Shown: one piece after another, positions 36,970-43,942 of the stretch
Position numbering within the stretch: position 1 is the stretch's first letter
How the letters are laid out: every line of letters begins with the position of its first letter
From: Hyphomicrobiales bacterium
GTDB taxonomy: Bacteria; Pseudomonadota; Alphaproteobacteria; Rhizobiales; Rhizobiaceae
Direction of reading: 5' to 3'
Assembly (NCBI GenBank): GCA_900473045.1
Contig: UCKS01000027.1
Location: 62,001-126,000, forward strand
Length of the DNA: 64,000 nt
Notes under the pieces: model-generated
Database searches by the model: none
Told to the model about the DNA's origin: nothing
The model's input: only the letters and a program-made list of their open reading frames with translations
Program-made: the position numbers and the translations under genes

Positions 36970-37338
36970 ATGACCGTGCAACATTTGTCGATCGCCCCGG
37001 AATATGTAAGCTTTTACGTCGCAGGCCGCCAGAATGTTGATATTCCCTTGCATATGGATAGAAGAGGCATCCTGTCGTCAAAGGACTGCGTCAATATCCC
37101 CGCGCTCTACTGGAACGACGGAGACACGCACGTGACACTCGGACCAGCCTCGGAGATCCCGCACATTGGGGAACCTGACTTCGACGGCATTCTCAATACT
37201 TCCAATCTGGAGTTCATCCTATTCGATGCGAACGAGCCGCAATTCGCCATCGTGCAGGTGCCGTCCACAAAAACGCGCATCCGTGTCTGGATCGACCACC
37301 CAACAGAGCCACAAAATGTGATTATCGCTTGGGGATAG
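36970..37338 (+). CDS. Immunity-like protein, array copy 4
   Basis: This is a 122-residue paralogue with its own N-terminal type (MTVQHLSIAPEYVSFYVAGRQNVDIPLHMDRRGILSSKDC) shared with copy 5, and a more G+C-rich codon use than copies 1-3. The middle reads PALYWNDGDTHVTLGPASEIPHIGEPDFDGILNTSNLEFILFDANEPQFAIVQVPSTKTRIRVW, like copy 3. It follows a toxin relic with the stop-CGCC-ATG junction. The frame is intact. Confidence 0.68.
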   Translation: MTVQHLSIAPEYVSFYVAGRQNVDIPLHMDRRGILSSKDCVNIPALYWNDGDTHVTLGPASEIPHIGEPDFDGILNTSNLEFILFDANEPQFAIVQVPSTKTRIRVWIDHPTEPQNVIIAWG

Positions 37339-37389
37339 ACCAAGGCGGCACGGCGAACAGATGCGGTTCGATGAAGCGTTCCTGTTGAG

Positions 37390-37434
37390 TGCAGTAATTC
37401 GCAGGGCGGGCCTTCATCAAAACGGAGATTTTGA
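37390..37434 (+). pseudogene. Relic of toxin 3' end in front of immunity copy 5
   Basis: Read in frame this gives CSNSQGGPSSKRRF-stop, against CSKSQGGLISKGRY-stop in the intact toxin. The junction to the next start (TGA, CGCC, ATG) is the same as before copy 4. This is the clearest of the four relics. Confidence 0.75.
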
Positions 37435-37438
37435 CGCC

Positions 37439-37807
37439 ATGACCGTGCAGCGGATGTCCATCGCCCCGGAATATGTAAGCTTCTATGTTGCGGGCCGTCG
37501 GAATGTTAGGATTCCAACGCATATGGATCGAAGAGGAGTGCTCTCTTCAAAGGATTGCATTCTCATTCCAGCCTACTATTGGAGCGACGGAGATACCAAT
37601 GTGACGTTCGGATCAATTTCAGAAATGACAGGGATAAGAAAACCTGATTTCGACGGGATTCTGAACACCCCCAATAACGAACTTATTTTATTTGATGCTA
37701 TCGAGCCTGAATTCGCCAGTGCACACGTGCCGTCAACGAAAACTCGCATTCGTGTCTGGATAGATCACCCCATCGAGCCGGAAAACGTGGTTATTGCCTG
37801 GGAGTAG
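37439..37807 (+). CDS. Immunity-like protein, array copy 5 (mosaic)
   Basis: This is a 122-residue paralogue. Its first third (MTVQRMSIAPEYVSFYVAGRRNVRIP, RRGVLSSKDC) matches copy 4. From about PAYYWSDGDTNVTFG onward (base 37570 on) it matches copy 1 nearly base for base (TGIRKPDFDGILNTPNNELILFDAIEPEFASA, HPIEPENVVIAW). This is the pattern left by recombination between array members. It ends 19 bases before the stop of the convergent penicillin-binding protein gene, which marks the right edge of the accessory island. Confidence 0.68.
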   Translation: MTVQRMSIAPEYVSFYVAGRRNVRIPTHMDRRGVLSSKDCILIPAYYWSDGDTNVTFGSISEMTGIRKPDFDGILNTPNNELILFDAIEPEFASAHVPSTKTRIRVWIDHPIEPENVVIAWE

Positions 37808-37826
37808 ATCAAGCCGGTGGTGCGGT

Positions 37827-40070
37827 TCAACCGCCGGTCAGGATGTCGAACAGGGTCGTGCGGCGGGTCGCGCCGGTGGTCTCGCCGACATCGGCCGGTG
37901 GTGTGAGCCCGGAATTTGCCGCCTGCGCCGGCTGATCGAAATCCTGCGTGCCAGGCGTCTGTCCGTTGGCGGCGGGTGCCTGCGGAAATTCATCCGCCGC
38001 CCCATTGCCGAACGTGCCCGAGATAGCATCGCCAACGCTTTCGGGTGCGGCCTGATTGTCGTCGAACGTCGGCTGGATCCCGGTCGTACCGAAGACCGGT
38101 GAAGGCGACAGGCCTTCGTGGGCGGCTGTCATGAAATCGTGCCAGGCCTTGGCCGGAAGACCGCCGCCGGTGACCTTCTTCATCGACTTGCCATCATCAT
38201 TGCCGAACCAGACCCCGGTGGTCAGATTGCTGGTGAAACCGACGAACAAAGCATCGCGGAAGGACTGCGTCGTTCCCGATTTACCGGCCGCCTGCCAGCC
38301 CTTCAGCCGGGCGGCCTTGCCGGTGCCATGATCAATCACGCCCACCATCATCTGGTTCATCTCGCTGACAACAGCAGGATCAAGCACGCGGGGCGGGTTG
38401 TCATAGGTATTTTCATAAAGAACAGTGCCGTCAGCCGTTGAAATCCGCCGGATCACATGCGGCGTCGCCTTGAAGCCACCATTCATGAATGGGGCATAGG
38501 CCGATGTCAGCTCGACAAGGCTGACCTCCGAGGTTCCGAGCGCGATCGAGGCATTGGACTGCATTTCGGATTCGATACCGAGCCGGCGCGCCAGCTTGAT
38601 GACATTCTGCGGGCCAACTTCCATCACCAGCTGGGCGGCGATGGTGTTGAGCGAGTTGGCCAGCGCATTGGCGAGCGTCACCTCGCCACGATATTTCTGA
38701 TCGTAATTTTCCGGCGTCCAATTGCCGATGCGGACCGGCGCATCGTTGCGGATCGACATCGGCGTGCGGCCGATTTCCATTGCGGCAGCGTAGACGAAGG
38801 GCTTGAAGGCCGAGCCCGGCTGGCGCCTGGCCTTGACGGCCCGATCGAACTGGCTTTCGGCATAGTCACGGCCACCGACCAGCGCGCGGATGGCGCCGGT
38901 GCCATCAATCGATACCAGCGCCGCCTGCGAGACATCCAGCTTCTGTCCGGATGCGTCGAGGCTTTCGGCCAGCGTTTCTTCGGCCTTCTTTTCCAGATTG
39001 AGATCGAGCGTCGTATCGACGATCAGATCCTGGCTGATCTCGCCGACCATGCCGGGAAGCTGGTCCATGACCATGTCGGCGACGTAATATTGCGCACCGG
39101 ACCAGAAGCTCTTCGCCTTGGTCGGTGTCTGCGACATCGCGGTCTTGATCTCGCTGTCGGTGATGAAGCCTTCCTCGCGCATGGCGCCGAGCACGACCTG
39201 GGCCCGCTCTTCCGCAGCCTTCGGATCGCGCGCCGGCGACAGACGCGAGGGGGCTTTCAAGAGCCCCGCCAGCAGGGCCGCCTCGCCCAGGTTCACATCC
39301 CGGGCGGATTTGTTGAAATAGCGCCGCGAGGCCGCTTCGACGCCATAGGCATTGGAACCGAAAAACACCCGGTTCAGATACATCGCAAGAATCTGGTCCT
39401 TGGTGTATTTCTGCTCCAGCCAGACGGAGAGCAGCACTTCCTGCACCTTTCGCTCCAGCGTGCGTTCCGGCGAGAGGAATAGGTTCTTGGCCAGCTGCTG
39501 GGTGATTGTCGAGCCGCCCTGCACCATGCGCCCGGTGGTGATATTGGTCAGCACGGCCCTGCCCAGACCAAGCGGGTCGACGCCGAAATGCGAATAGAAG
39601 CGCCGGTCCTCGATGGCGATGACCGCCTGCGGGATATACGGCGACATATTTTCGAGCGACAGCGCCTCGCCGCCCGTGGCGCCGCGATTGGCGATGATGT
39701 CGCCGCTGACAGACAGGATCTTGACATTGGGCGGCCGGTCGGGAATGACCCAGGTGGTGGCGCTCGGCATGCGCGATCCGTAATAGAGCACCAGTCCGCC
39801 GACGCCGATGGCGCCCCAGATACCAAGAACGATGCACCAGTAGACCAGTGACCGGATCAGGCCGGTCAGCCCTCCCCCACCACGCGAACCGCCGCGCTTG
39901 CGGGCTTTTCGCGCGCCGGTCTTCTTGGCTCCAGACTTGGAACCACCGGATTTCTTGCCGCCGCCACTGACACGCTCCCCCGCATTCATGCGCAGATCCC
40001 CGTCATCACGACCGCGTCCACCCTCGAAGGAAGGCTCTATCCTCTGCTCTGATATCCGGTTTGCTGCCAT
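37827..40070 (-). CDS. Class A penicillin-binding protein (PBP1A family)
   Basis: This is a 747-residue bifunctional peptidoglycan synthase, anchored in the inner membrane and acting in the periplasm. A basic Gly/Ser/Lys-rich N-terminal tail precedes one membrane helix (SLVYWCIVLGIWGAIGVGGLVLYY). The GT51 domain carries EDRRFYSHFGVDPLG and QGGSTITQQLAKNLFLSPERT. The transpeptidase domain carries SAFK (PGSAFKPFVYAAAME), SLN and KSGT. The last 110 or so residues are a low-complexity Pro/Ala/Thr/Gln-rich tail. I start at ATG 40070 (MAANRISEQRIEPSFEGG); ATG 39989 is an alternative. Confidence 0.9.
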   Translation of the reverse strand: MAANRISEQRIEPSFEGGRGRDDGDLRMNAGERVSGGGKKSGGSKSGAKKTGARKARKRGGSRGGGGLTGLIRSLVYWCIVLGIWGAIGVGGLVLYYGSRMPSATTWVIPDRPPNVKILSVSGDIIANRGATGGEALSLENMSPYIPQAVIAIEDRRFYSHFGVDPLGLGRAVLTNITTGRMVQGGSTITQQLAKNLFLSPERTLERKVQEVLLSVWLEQKYTKDQILAMYLNRVFFGSNAYGVEAASRRYFNKSARDVNLGEAALLAGLLKAPSRLSPARDPKAAEERAQVVLGAMREEGFITDSEIKTAMSQTPTKAKSFWSGAQYYVADMVMDQLPGMVGEISQDLIVDTTLDLNLEKKAEETLAESLDASGQKLDVSQAALVSIDGTGAIRALVGGRDYAESQFDRAVKARRQPGSAFKPFVYAAAMEIGRTPMSIRNDAPVRIGNWTPENYDQKYRGEVTLANALANSLNTIAAQLVMEVGPQNVIKLARRLGIESEMQSNASIALGTSEVSLVELTSAYAPFMNGGFKATPHVIRRISTADGTVLYENTYDNPPRVLDPAVVSEMNQMMVGVIDHGTGKAARLKGWQAAGKSGTTQSFRDALFVGFTSNLTTGVWFGNDDGKSMKKVTGGGLPAKAWHDFMTAAHEGLSPSPVFGTTGIQPTFDDNQAAPESVGDAISGTFGNGAADEFPQAPAANGQTPGTQDFDQPAQAANSGLTPPADVGETTGATRRTTLFDILTGG

Positions 40071-40479
40071 ATCGGGGTGGGTCTGCTCCAGCTGGGCGTT
40101 TGGGGAGCGTGGGCGGCACATAGCCCGCAACGCACGATTTCGCACCGTGCGATGAAGTGTAAATGCGGCGATTTAAGGGGGCGTTAAATTCAAGCCGTTG
40201 AGTGCCGCCGGTTTCCAGCCCTGCAACGTCGCACTTGCGAAATGTGCAAATAATCGCCATGTAATGATCCAGCACCAACTGCGGTGCCTGAAGCAATTCC
40301 ATCGCTCCAGCGCGGCCAACTCAAATCCGCTCGCCAGATTTTTGGAACATGCGGCAAGCATGTCCTTAATTCTCTGACTCAGCCTGTTACTCTTTTGCTA
40401 AACCGTTTTGCGACGGAATGGCCGTTTTGTGACGTTAATCGTTACAGAGGCCTTAAACAACGATCCAAGGAGACCATCC
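40071..40479. other. Intergenic region between the PBP gene and a small stress-type gene
   Basis: These 409 bases hold no convincing gene on either strand. The left part must carry the PBP promoter (minus strand). On the right, GGAAC at 40344-40348 followed 17 bases later by TT is a weak EcfG-like match upstream of the 48-codon gene. The last 100 bases are AT-rich. Confidence 0.5.
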
Positions 40480-40626
40480 ATGTCGAACCCCTCAGACAAG
40501 CCATACGAACCGATCTCTTTTGCAAAGAAGCACCGGATATCGGTTGAAGACGCCCGCAACATCCTCGACCAGGCAGCCGGCGATAAAAAGGCTGCCGACA
40601 AGCATGCGCGGCGTGTCAGCGTTTAA
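40480..40626 (+). CDS. Small hypothetical protein (48 aa)
   Basis: This is a 48-residue, Lys/Ala/Asp-rich, soluble protein (MSNPSDKPYEPISFAKKH, then RISVEDARNILDQAAGDKKAADKHARRVSV). It is preceded by a near-perfect ribosome-binding site AAGGAGA with 6-base spacing, which is the best reason to trust it. The middle segment RISVEDARNILDQ looks like a helix-turn-helix-like or DUF3606-like helix pair, but this is too short to assign. It sits upstream of a stress-type membrane protein gene with an EcfG promoter, so a stress role is possible. Confidence 0.65.
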   Translation: MSNPSDKPYEPISFAKKHRISVEDARNILDQAAGDKKAADKHARRVSV

Positions 40627-40690
40627 ATTTTGATGCCCTGTGGGCGGCACCGCTGAATTGACGTGCCGCACAACAGACTTTCCATCTTTG

Positions 40691-40716
40691 GGAACCATTC
40701 CACCGGCCAACTCGTT
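40691..40716 (+). promoter_or_regulatory. EcfG/RpoE2-type general stress promoter
   Basis: GGAAC (40691-40695), 17 bases, then CGTT (40713-40716) is an exact match to the alphaproteobacterial general-stress sigma factor consensus. It is placed 27 bases before the start of the DUF883-like gene. Confidence 0.7.
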
Positions 40717-40742
40717 TGTTGGGCGGCAACAGGAGAACCAAG

Positions 40743-41069
40743 ATGGCAGAAACAACCAATAACGACATTGAATCATTGCGGGCCGAAGTGGCGCGCCTTT
40801 CCAAAATCGTCAGCGCCCAGAGCGCCCAGGCCTATAGCGATGTTCGTGACCGCGCATCCAGCGTGCTTGATGCTGCAGGACCCGTGGCGCGAAAAGCGGC
40901 GAGTGTCGCCCGCACCGAAGGCAGCGCCATCGCCCAAACCGCACGCGACCACCCGGCAGCAGCCGGAAGCGCACTGACGCTTGCGCTATTGGTCGGTGGG
41001 GCGATCGGATTTTTACTCGGTGCCGTATCCCGACAGGACCCCGAGCCGCCGCGCCGCCGATACTGGTAA
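40743..41069 (+). CDS. DUF883/ElaB-like stress membrane protein
   Basis: This is a 108-residue protein with a long amphipathic N-terminal helix (IESLRAEVARLSKIVSAQSAQAYSDVRDRASSVLDAAG), an Ala-rich middle, and a C-terminal membrane anchor with a glycine-zipper pattern (ALTLALLVGGAIGFLLGAVSR), the layout of the ElaB/YqjD/DUF883 group. It ends in a charged PEPPRRRYW tail. The start is ATG 40743 with AGGAG upstream. An EcfG-type promoter directly upstream indicates induction in the general stress response. A terminator follows. Confidence 0.78.
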   Translation: MAETTNNDIESLRAEVARLSKIVSAQSAQAYSDVRDRASSVLDAAGPVARKAASVARTEGSAIAQTARDHPAAAGSALTLALLVGGAIGFLLGAVSRQDPEPPRRRYW

Positions 41070-41097
41070 GGCGCTGGAAACCGGCAGAGACATTCGG

Positions 41098-41125
41098 AAG
41101 GCCCCGTTACTGGGGCCTTTCTCTT
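41098..41125 (+). terminator. Rho-independent terminator after the DUF883-like gene
   Basis: A perfect 8-bp stem AAGGCCCC / GGGGCCTT with a 6-base loop is followed by TCTCTT. Confidence 0.8.
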
Positions 41126-41134
41126 GAGGTAGCC

Positions 41135-41159
41135 GGAACTTTTATTCCCATATCCGGTT
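41135..41159 (+). promoter_or_regulatory. Possible second EcfG/RpoE2-type promoter
   Basis: GGAAC at 41135-41139 is followed by 18 bases and then TT within CGGTT, fitting the looser GGAAC-N18/19-TT form of the consensus. It lies 27 bases upstream of the small disrupted reading frame at 41186. Confidence 0.4.
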
Positions 41160-41185
41160 ATACGGACTTCAAACAGGGGATTGTC

Positions 41186-41331
41186 ATGGCCCAGCTTTAT
41201 TATCTGACGGCGTCAATCCGGGTGTCGTGCGCGAAGCGATCCGTGAACATACCGATGCGTTTGTTGTAGCAAGCGATCTGGAGGATGCAGATCAGCGCGA
41301 GAGTTCACCCGGTACGCGCGAACAACCGTAA
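41186..41331 (+). pseudogene. Small frameshifted reading frame (about 48 codons)
   Basis: From ATG 41186 the frame reads MAQLYYLT and then loses sense. One base lost near 41206 would continue it as SDGVNPGVVREAIREHTDAF, then VVASDLEDADQRE, to the TAA at 41329-41331. The restored peptide looks like real protein, is led by GGGG and an ATG, and has a possible stress promoter. I read it as a broken small gene. A sequencing error would give the same picture. Confidence 0.4.
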
Positions 41332-41390
41332 CCAAGACAACTCTCCCTTGAGGAAGGCCGACATTGGCGAGCCACTATAAATCTCTTTCG

Positions 41391-41543
41391 TCAGTTCGCG
41401 TTGGCACGCGCAATGCGGTGGGTCGCATCATCCAGAGCATGACTGGTCTGGACACCATCCCGCTTCATGCCCCGCACGGTGTTGGCGCATGCGGAGAGCG
41501 ACAGCAGAGCCAGACAAACGGCAGCGATCACGAACTTCGACAT
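41391..41543 (-). CDS. Entericidin-like small lipoprotein (50 aa)
   Basis: This is a 50-residue minus-strand gene. It opens with a lipoprotein signal peptide (MSKFVIAAVCLALLSLSAC, lipobox LSAC) and continues ANTVRGMKRDGVQTSHALDD, the pattern of the entericidin EcnA/B family (CANTVxGxGxD). A strong ribosome-binding site GGAGGA lies 6 bases before the ATG. Entericidins are tiny cell-envelope lipoproteins linked to stress and lysis control in E. coli. In rhizobia their role is unclear. It is antisense to a longer plus-strand frame that I do not believe. Confidence 0.78.
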   Translation of the reverse strand: MSKFVIAAVCLALLSLSACANTVRGMKRDGVQTSHALDDATHRIARANAN

Positions 41544-41750
41544 TCTCGGTCCTCCACTAAAAACAGCGATTGGAAGGACATGACGCTGCCGCCGGATAAA
41601 TCAACCTGGAACCCGGAAAATACCGTGCAACATGATGATGGCTGCGGATAAATTCCACGGAAAAATCGAAAAGGAGGGCGTCTCCATCTTGATCTCCGCC
41701 TTATAAAGACCAATGAAAACAATGCGTCAGGCGAAAAATGAATAATAAAA

Positions 41751-41779
41751 CTTGACTGACGGGCCTCGGTAACCTATTT
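41751..41779 (+). promoter_or_regulatory. Sigma-70-type promoter of the cold-shock gene
   Basis: CTTGAC (41751-41756), 17 bases, then CTATTT (41774-41779) fits the alphaproteobacterial housekeeping promoter. It implies a 5' leader of about 138 bases before the csp start, as seen in cold-shock mRNAs. No gene is seen in 41544-41923 apart from this leader. Confidence 0.65.
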
Positions 41780-41923
41780 GAGCTTTGGTCGATATTTGTT
41801 AGATGACTTTGGTTTTTGCGACTTGTGCGCAATCGGACGAACTTTCCTTCAGATTCGAACAAAAGCTTTTCCGCGACGTTTTGCGGGATGGTTCAACATA
41901 ATTTGCTAGAGAAAGGGATCGTT

Positions 41924-42133
41924 ATGGCCACTGGCACAGTAAAATGGTTTAACTCCACAAAGGGCTTCGGCTTCATCCAGCCGGACGACGGCAGCCAGGA
42001 CGTTTTCGTACACGTTTCTGCTGTTGAGCGCGCTGGTATGCGTGGCCTCAATGACGGCCAGAAGATCAGCTTCGAGCTCGTCAAGGACCGCAAGTCCGGC
42101 AAGATGTCTGCAGACAACCTGCAGGCTGCTTAA
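41924..42133 (+). CDS. cspA: Cold-shock protein (CspA family)
   Basis: This 69-residue single OB-fold nucleic-acid chaperone binds single-stranded RNA and DNA. RNP1 is KGFGFIQP and RNP2 is VFVHVSAV. The N-terminus [17 protein letters not shown] is the family hallmark. The start is ATG 41924 with AAAGGGATC upstream; a longer in-frame extension from 41816 is in the mRNA leader. It is monocistronic, with its own promoter and terminator. Confidence 0.95.
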   Translation: MATGTVKWFNSTKGFGFIQPDDGSQDVFVHVSAVERAGMRGLNDGQKISFELVKDRKSGKMSADNLQAA

Positions 42134-42221
42134 TTAAATCTGGCGCGATAATCCGCGCCGGAGAAATGCGCTTCCGCGGTTGACCACGGATGTACTGGCA
42201 GGAGTGTCGAAGCGTGTTGTG

Positions 42222-42252
42222 AAAGGTCGGGTTTTCCCGGCCTTTTTGTTTT
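42222..42252 (+). terminator. Rho-independent terminator of the cold-shock gene
   Basis: A 10-bp stem with one G-T pair (AAAGGTCGGG / CCCGGCCTTT) closes a TTTT loop and runs into TTTTTGTTTTTT. Confidence 0.82.
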
Positions 42253-42376
42253 TTGGGCCATGCTTTTCCCGGCGCCCGCTTGAAGCCGCGTGATTTTTGT
42301 TTGGCGAATGCCGGGTCGCACCTTCAAATCGCCTCATCCGCGTTGAAACTCCCTGTGAACAACAGGAGTTCCGTGC

Positions 42377-42865
42377 ATGAAAGCTCTTCTCATTTCCCTT
42401 TCGGCGGCTGCCATTCTGGCCGGGTCCGCGCTTCACGCCGGCGCCCAGGATCAGGCGTCCTATATCGATGACCGCTCGGACGGTCCGGCTCTTGTCCGCT
42501 CGCTCTACAATGCCATCAACCGCCATGAATATGCCCGCGCCTACAGCTATTTCAGCGCGCCTGTCGATCGCTATGAGGCGTTTGTGAAGGGGTATGAAAA
42601 GACTGTGGACGTTCAGATCCTGATCGGCTCCGTAACACAGGAAGGTGCTGCCGGCAGTATCTATGCTCCGGTTCCGGTGGCGATCAAATCCACGGAAAAG
42701 GGCGGCAAGGAGAAGATCTTTGCTGGCTGCTACATCACCCGTATCGTCAACGCAGCAATCCAGGAGCCGCCGTTCGCGGCGCTGCACATCGAGAGTGCCG
42801 AGCTTGAAGAGGTTGAAGGCCCCCTGGAAAAAGCGCTGCCAAAAGTCTGCCATACGCCCTCATAG
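42377..42865 (+). CDS. Exported hypothetical protein
   Basis: This 162-residue protein begins with a signal peptide (MKALLISLSAAAILAGSALHAGAQ), so it is probably periplasmic. The mature part has a helical start (DGPALVRSLYNAINRHEYARAYSYF) of the kind seen in NTF2-like or DUF4440-like folds. It has two Cys near the end (FAGCYITR, PKVCHTPS) that could pair. I do not recognise a named family. AACAGGAG lies 9 bases before the start. It converges with the YbhN-type gene. Confidence 0.72.
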   Translation: MKALLISLSAAAILAGSALHAGAQDQASYIDDRSDGPALVRSLYNAINRHEYARAYSYFSAPVDRYEAFVKGYEKTVDVQILIGSVTQEGAAGSIYAPVPVAIKSTEKGGKEKIFAGCYITRIVNAAIQEPPFAALHIESAELEEVEGPLEKALPKVCHTPS

Positions 42866-42877
42866 GGCGGGACAGGC

Positions 42878-43840
42878 TCAGCGGCCGTTCTTTTCACCTG
42901 TCTCGGCCTTGCGGCCGGCAAGGAATTGTCCCCGCTCGAAAATCACCACGACGGCAAGCGCGATCAAGAACGGGATGATCAGGTAGAACAGACGGAAGAT
43001 GGCAAGCCCTGCGAGAACACCGGCCGGGTCCATTTCCGGCAGGGCAGCAATGAAAACCAGCTCCAGAACGCCAAGTCCGCCCGGAGCATGGGAGAGAAGG
43101 GCCGCCGAGAACGACGCCAAAAACACGCCGAGAATGACCATATAACCCGGATTTCCAGCTTCGGGCAGGGCGAAATAGATGATGCCAGCGGCTGCGATCA
43201 ACTCGACGGGGGCGATCAGCAATTGACGCAGCGCCAATGAGGGTTTGGGATATTCCAGCCGGAACCAGCGGGTATGCAGCGGCCGGAAGCCGACGAGGCT
43301 GCCAACGATATAAAGCGCGATCAACGCCAGAATGATCAGACCGGTGGAGATAGACGCGCCGATCGGCAGGAAGGTGGCGAAACGGGCGGTGATTTCAGGC
43401 TCGACCAAAAGTACGATGGCTGCGAGCATCAGCGTGCCGAGCGCGAATGTGAAGGAGCAGAATGCAACGAGAATGCCGGTCTCCCCGGCCGTGAGCCCCT
43501 TTGATCCATAGGCCCGGTAGCGCACGACGGCACCGGAAAAGACCGAGGCTCCAACGGTATGCGACAGAGCATAGGCCGTGAACGAACATACGGTAATGAA
43601 CCAGAGCGAAATTTTATGGCCGAGATGCTCGAGCGCCAGGTGATCATACGCCGCCAGTGCCGCATAGGCGGCCAGCGTCGCGGCTCCCGCCAATAACCAG
43701 CTTTTCAGCGATACGGCTTCCAGGCTCGCCATGAAATCGGCGGCCGAAAGCCCGTGAAGCTCATGGTACAGGCCATAAAGCGAAAACACGATCGCGGCGA
43801 GCCCGATTACCGGCCAGGCAAGTTTGCGTACTGTTTTCAT
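42878..43840 (-). CDS. YbhN/LPG-synthase-TM family integral membrane protein
   Basis: This 320-residue inner-membrane protein has about eight hydrophobic segments and belongs to the flippase/UPF0104 (lysylphosphatidylglycerol synthetase membrane region) group. The markers are YALSHTVGASVFSGAVVRYRAYGSKGLTAGETG and the C-terminal SHAPGGLGVLELVFIAALPE. Only the membrane region is present, with no aminoacyl-transferase domain, so it does not make lysyl-PG by itself. Lipid transport is suspected for relatives. The start is ATG 43840 (MKTVRKLAW); a TTG 11 codons upstream is possible. Confidence 0.8.
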   Translation of the reverse strand: MKTVRKLAWPVIGLAAIVFSLYGLYHELHGLSAADFMASLEAVSLKSWLLAGAATLAAYAALAAYDHLALEHLGHKISLWFITVCSFTAYALSHTVGASVFSGAVVRYRAYGSKGLTAGETGILVAFCSFTFALGTLMLAAIVLLVEPEITARFATFLPIGASISTGLIILALIALYIVGSLVGFRPLHTRWFRLEYPKPSLALRQLLIAPVELIAAAGIIYFALPEAGNPGYMVILGVFLASFSAALLSHAPGGLGVLELVFIAALPEMDPAGVLAGLAIFRLFYLIIPFLIALAVVVIFERGQFLAGRKAETGEKNGR

Positions 43841-43942
43841 GACGCGATTATTCTTGAAATCTGTAGCTGGCAAAATGTCATCTGCACGAAAAGAACACCC
43901 CCGACCGGCCCGGTCAAGGGTGCTAACCGTTAACGATGGCGC

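Noticed and set aside
35583-37807. Regular repeat spacing of about 460 bases, as a possible CRISPR or satellite array
   Set aside because: The repeated units are diverged protein-coding genes with spacers that carry toxin relics, not short identical repeats.
37794-39482. Plus-strand frames opposite the penicillin-binding protein gene as part of the accessory island
   Set aside because: They are antisense shadows. The GT51 and transpeptidase motifs on the minus strand show that the island ends at 37807.
41364-41651. A 95-codon plus-strand frame
   Set aside because: It has no ribosome-binding site and a non-protein-like composition, and the minus strand carries a convincing entericidin-like gene over the same bases.
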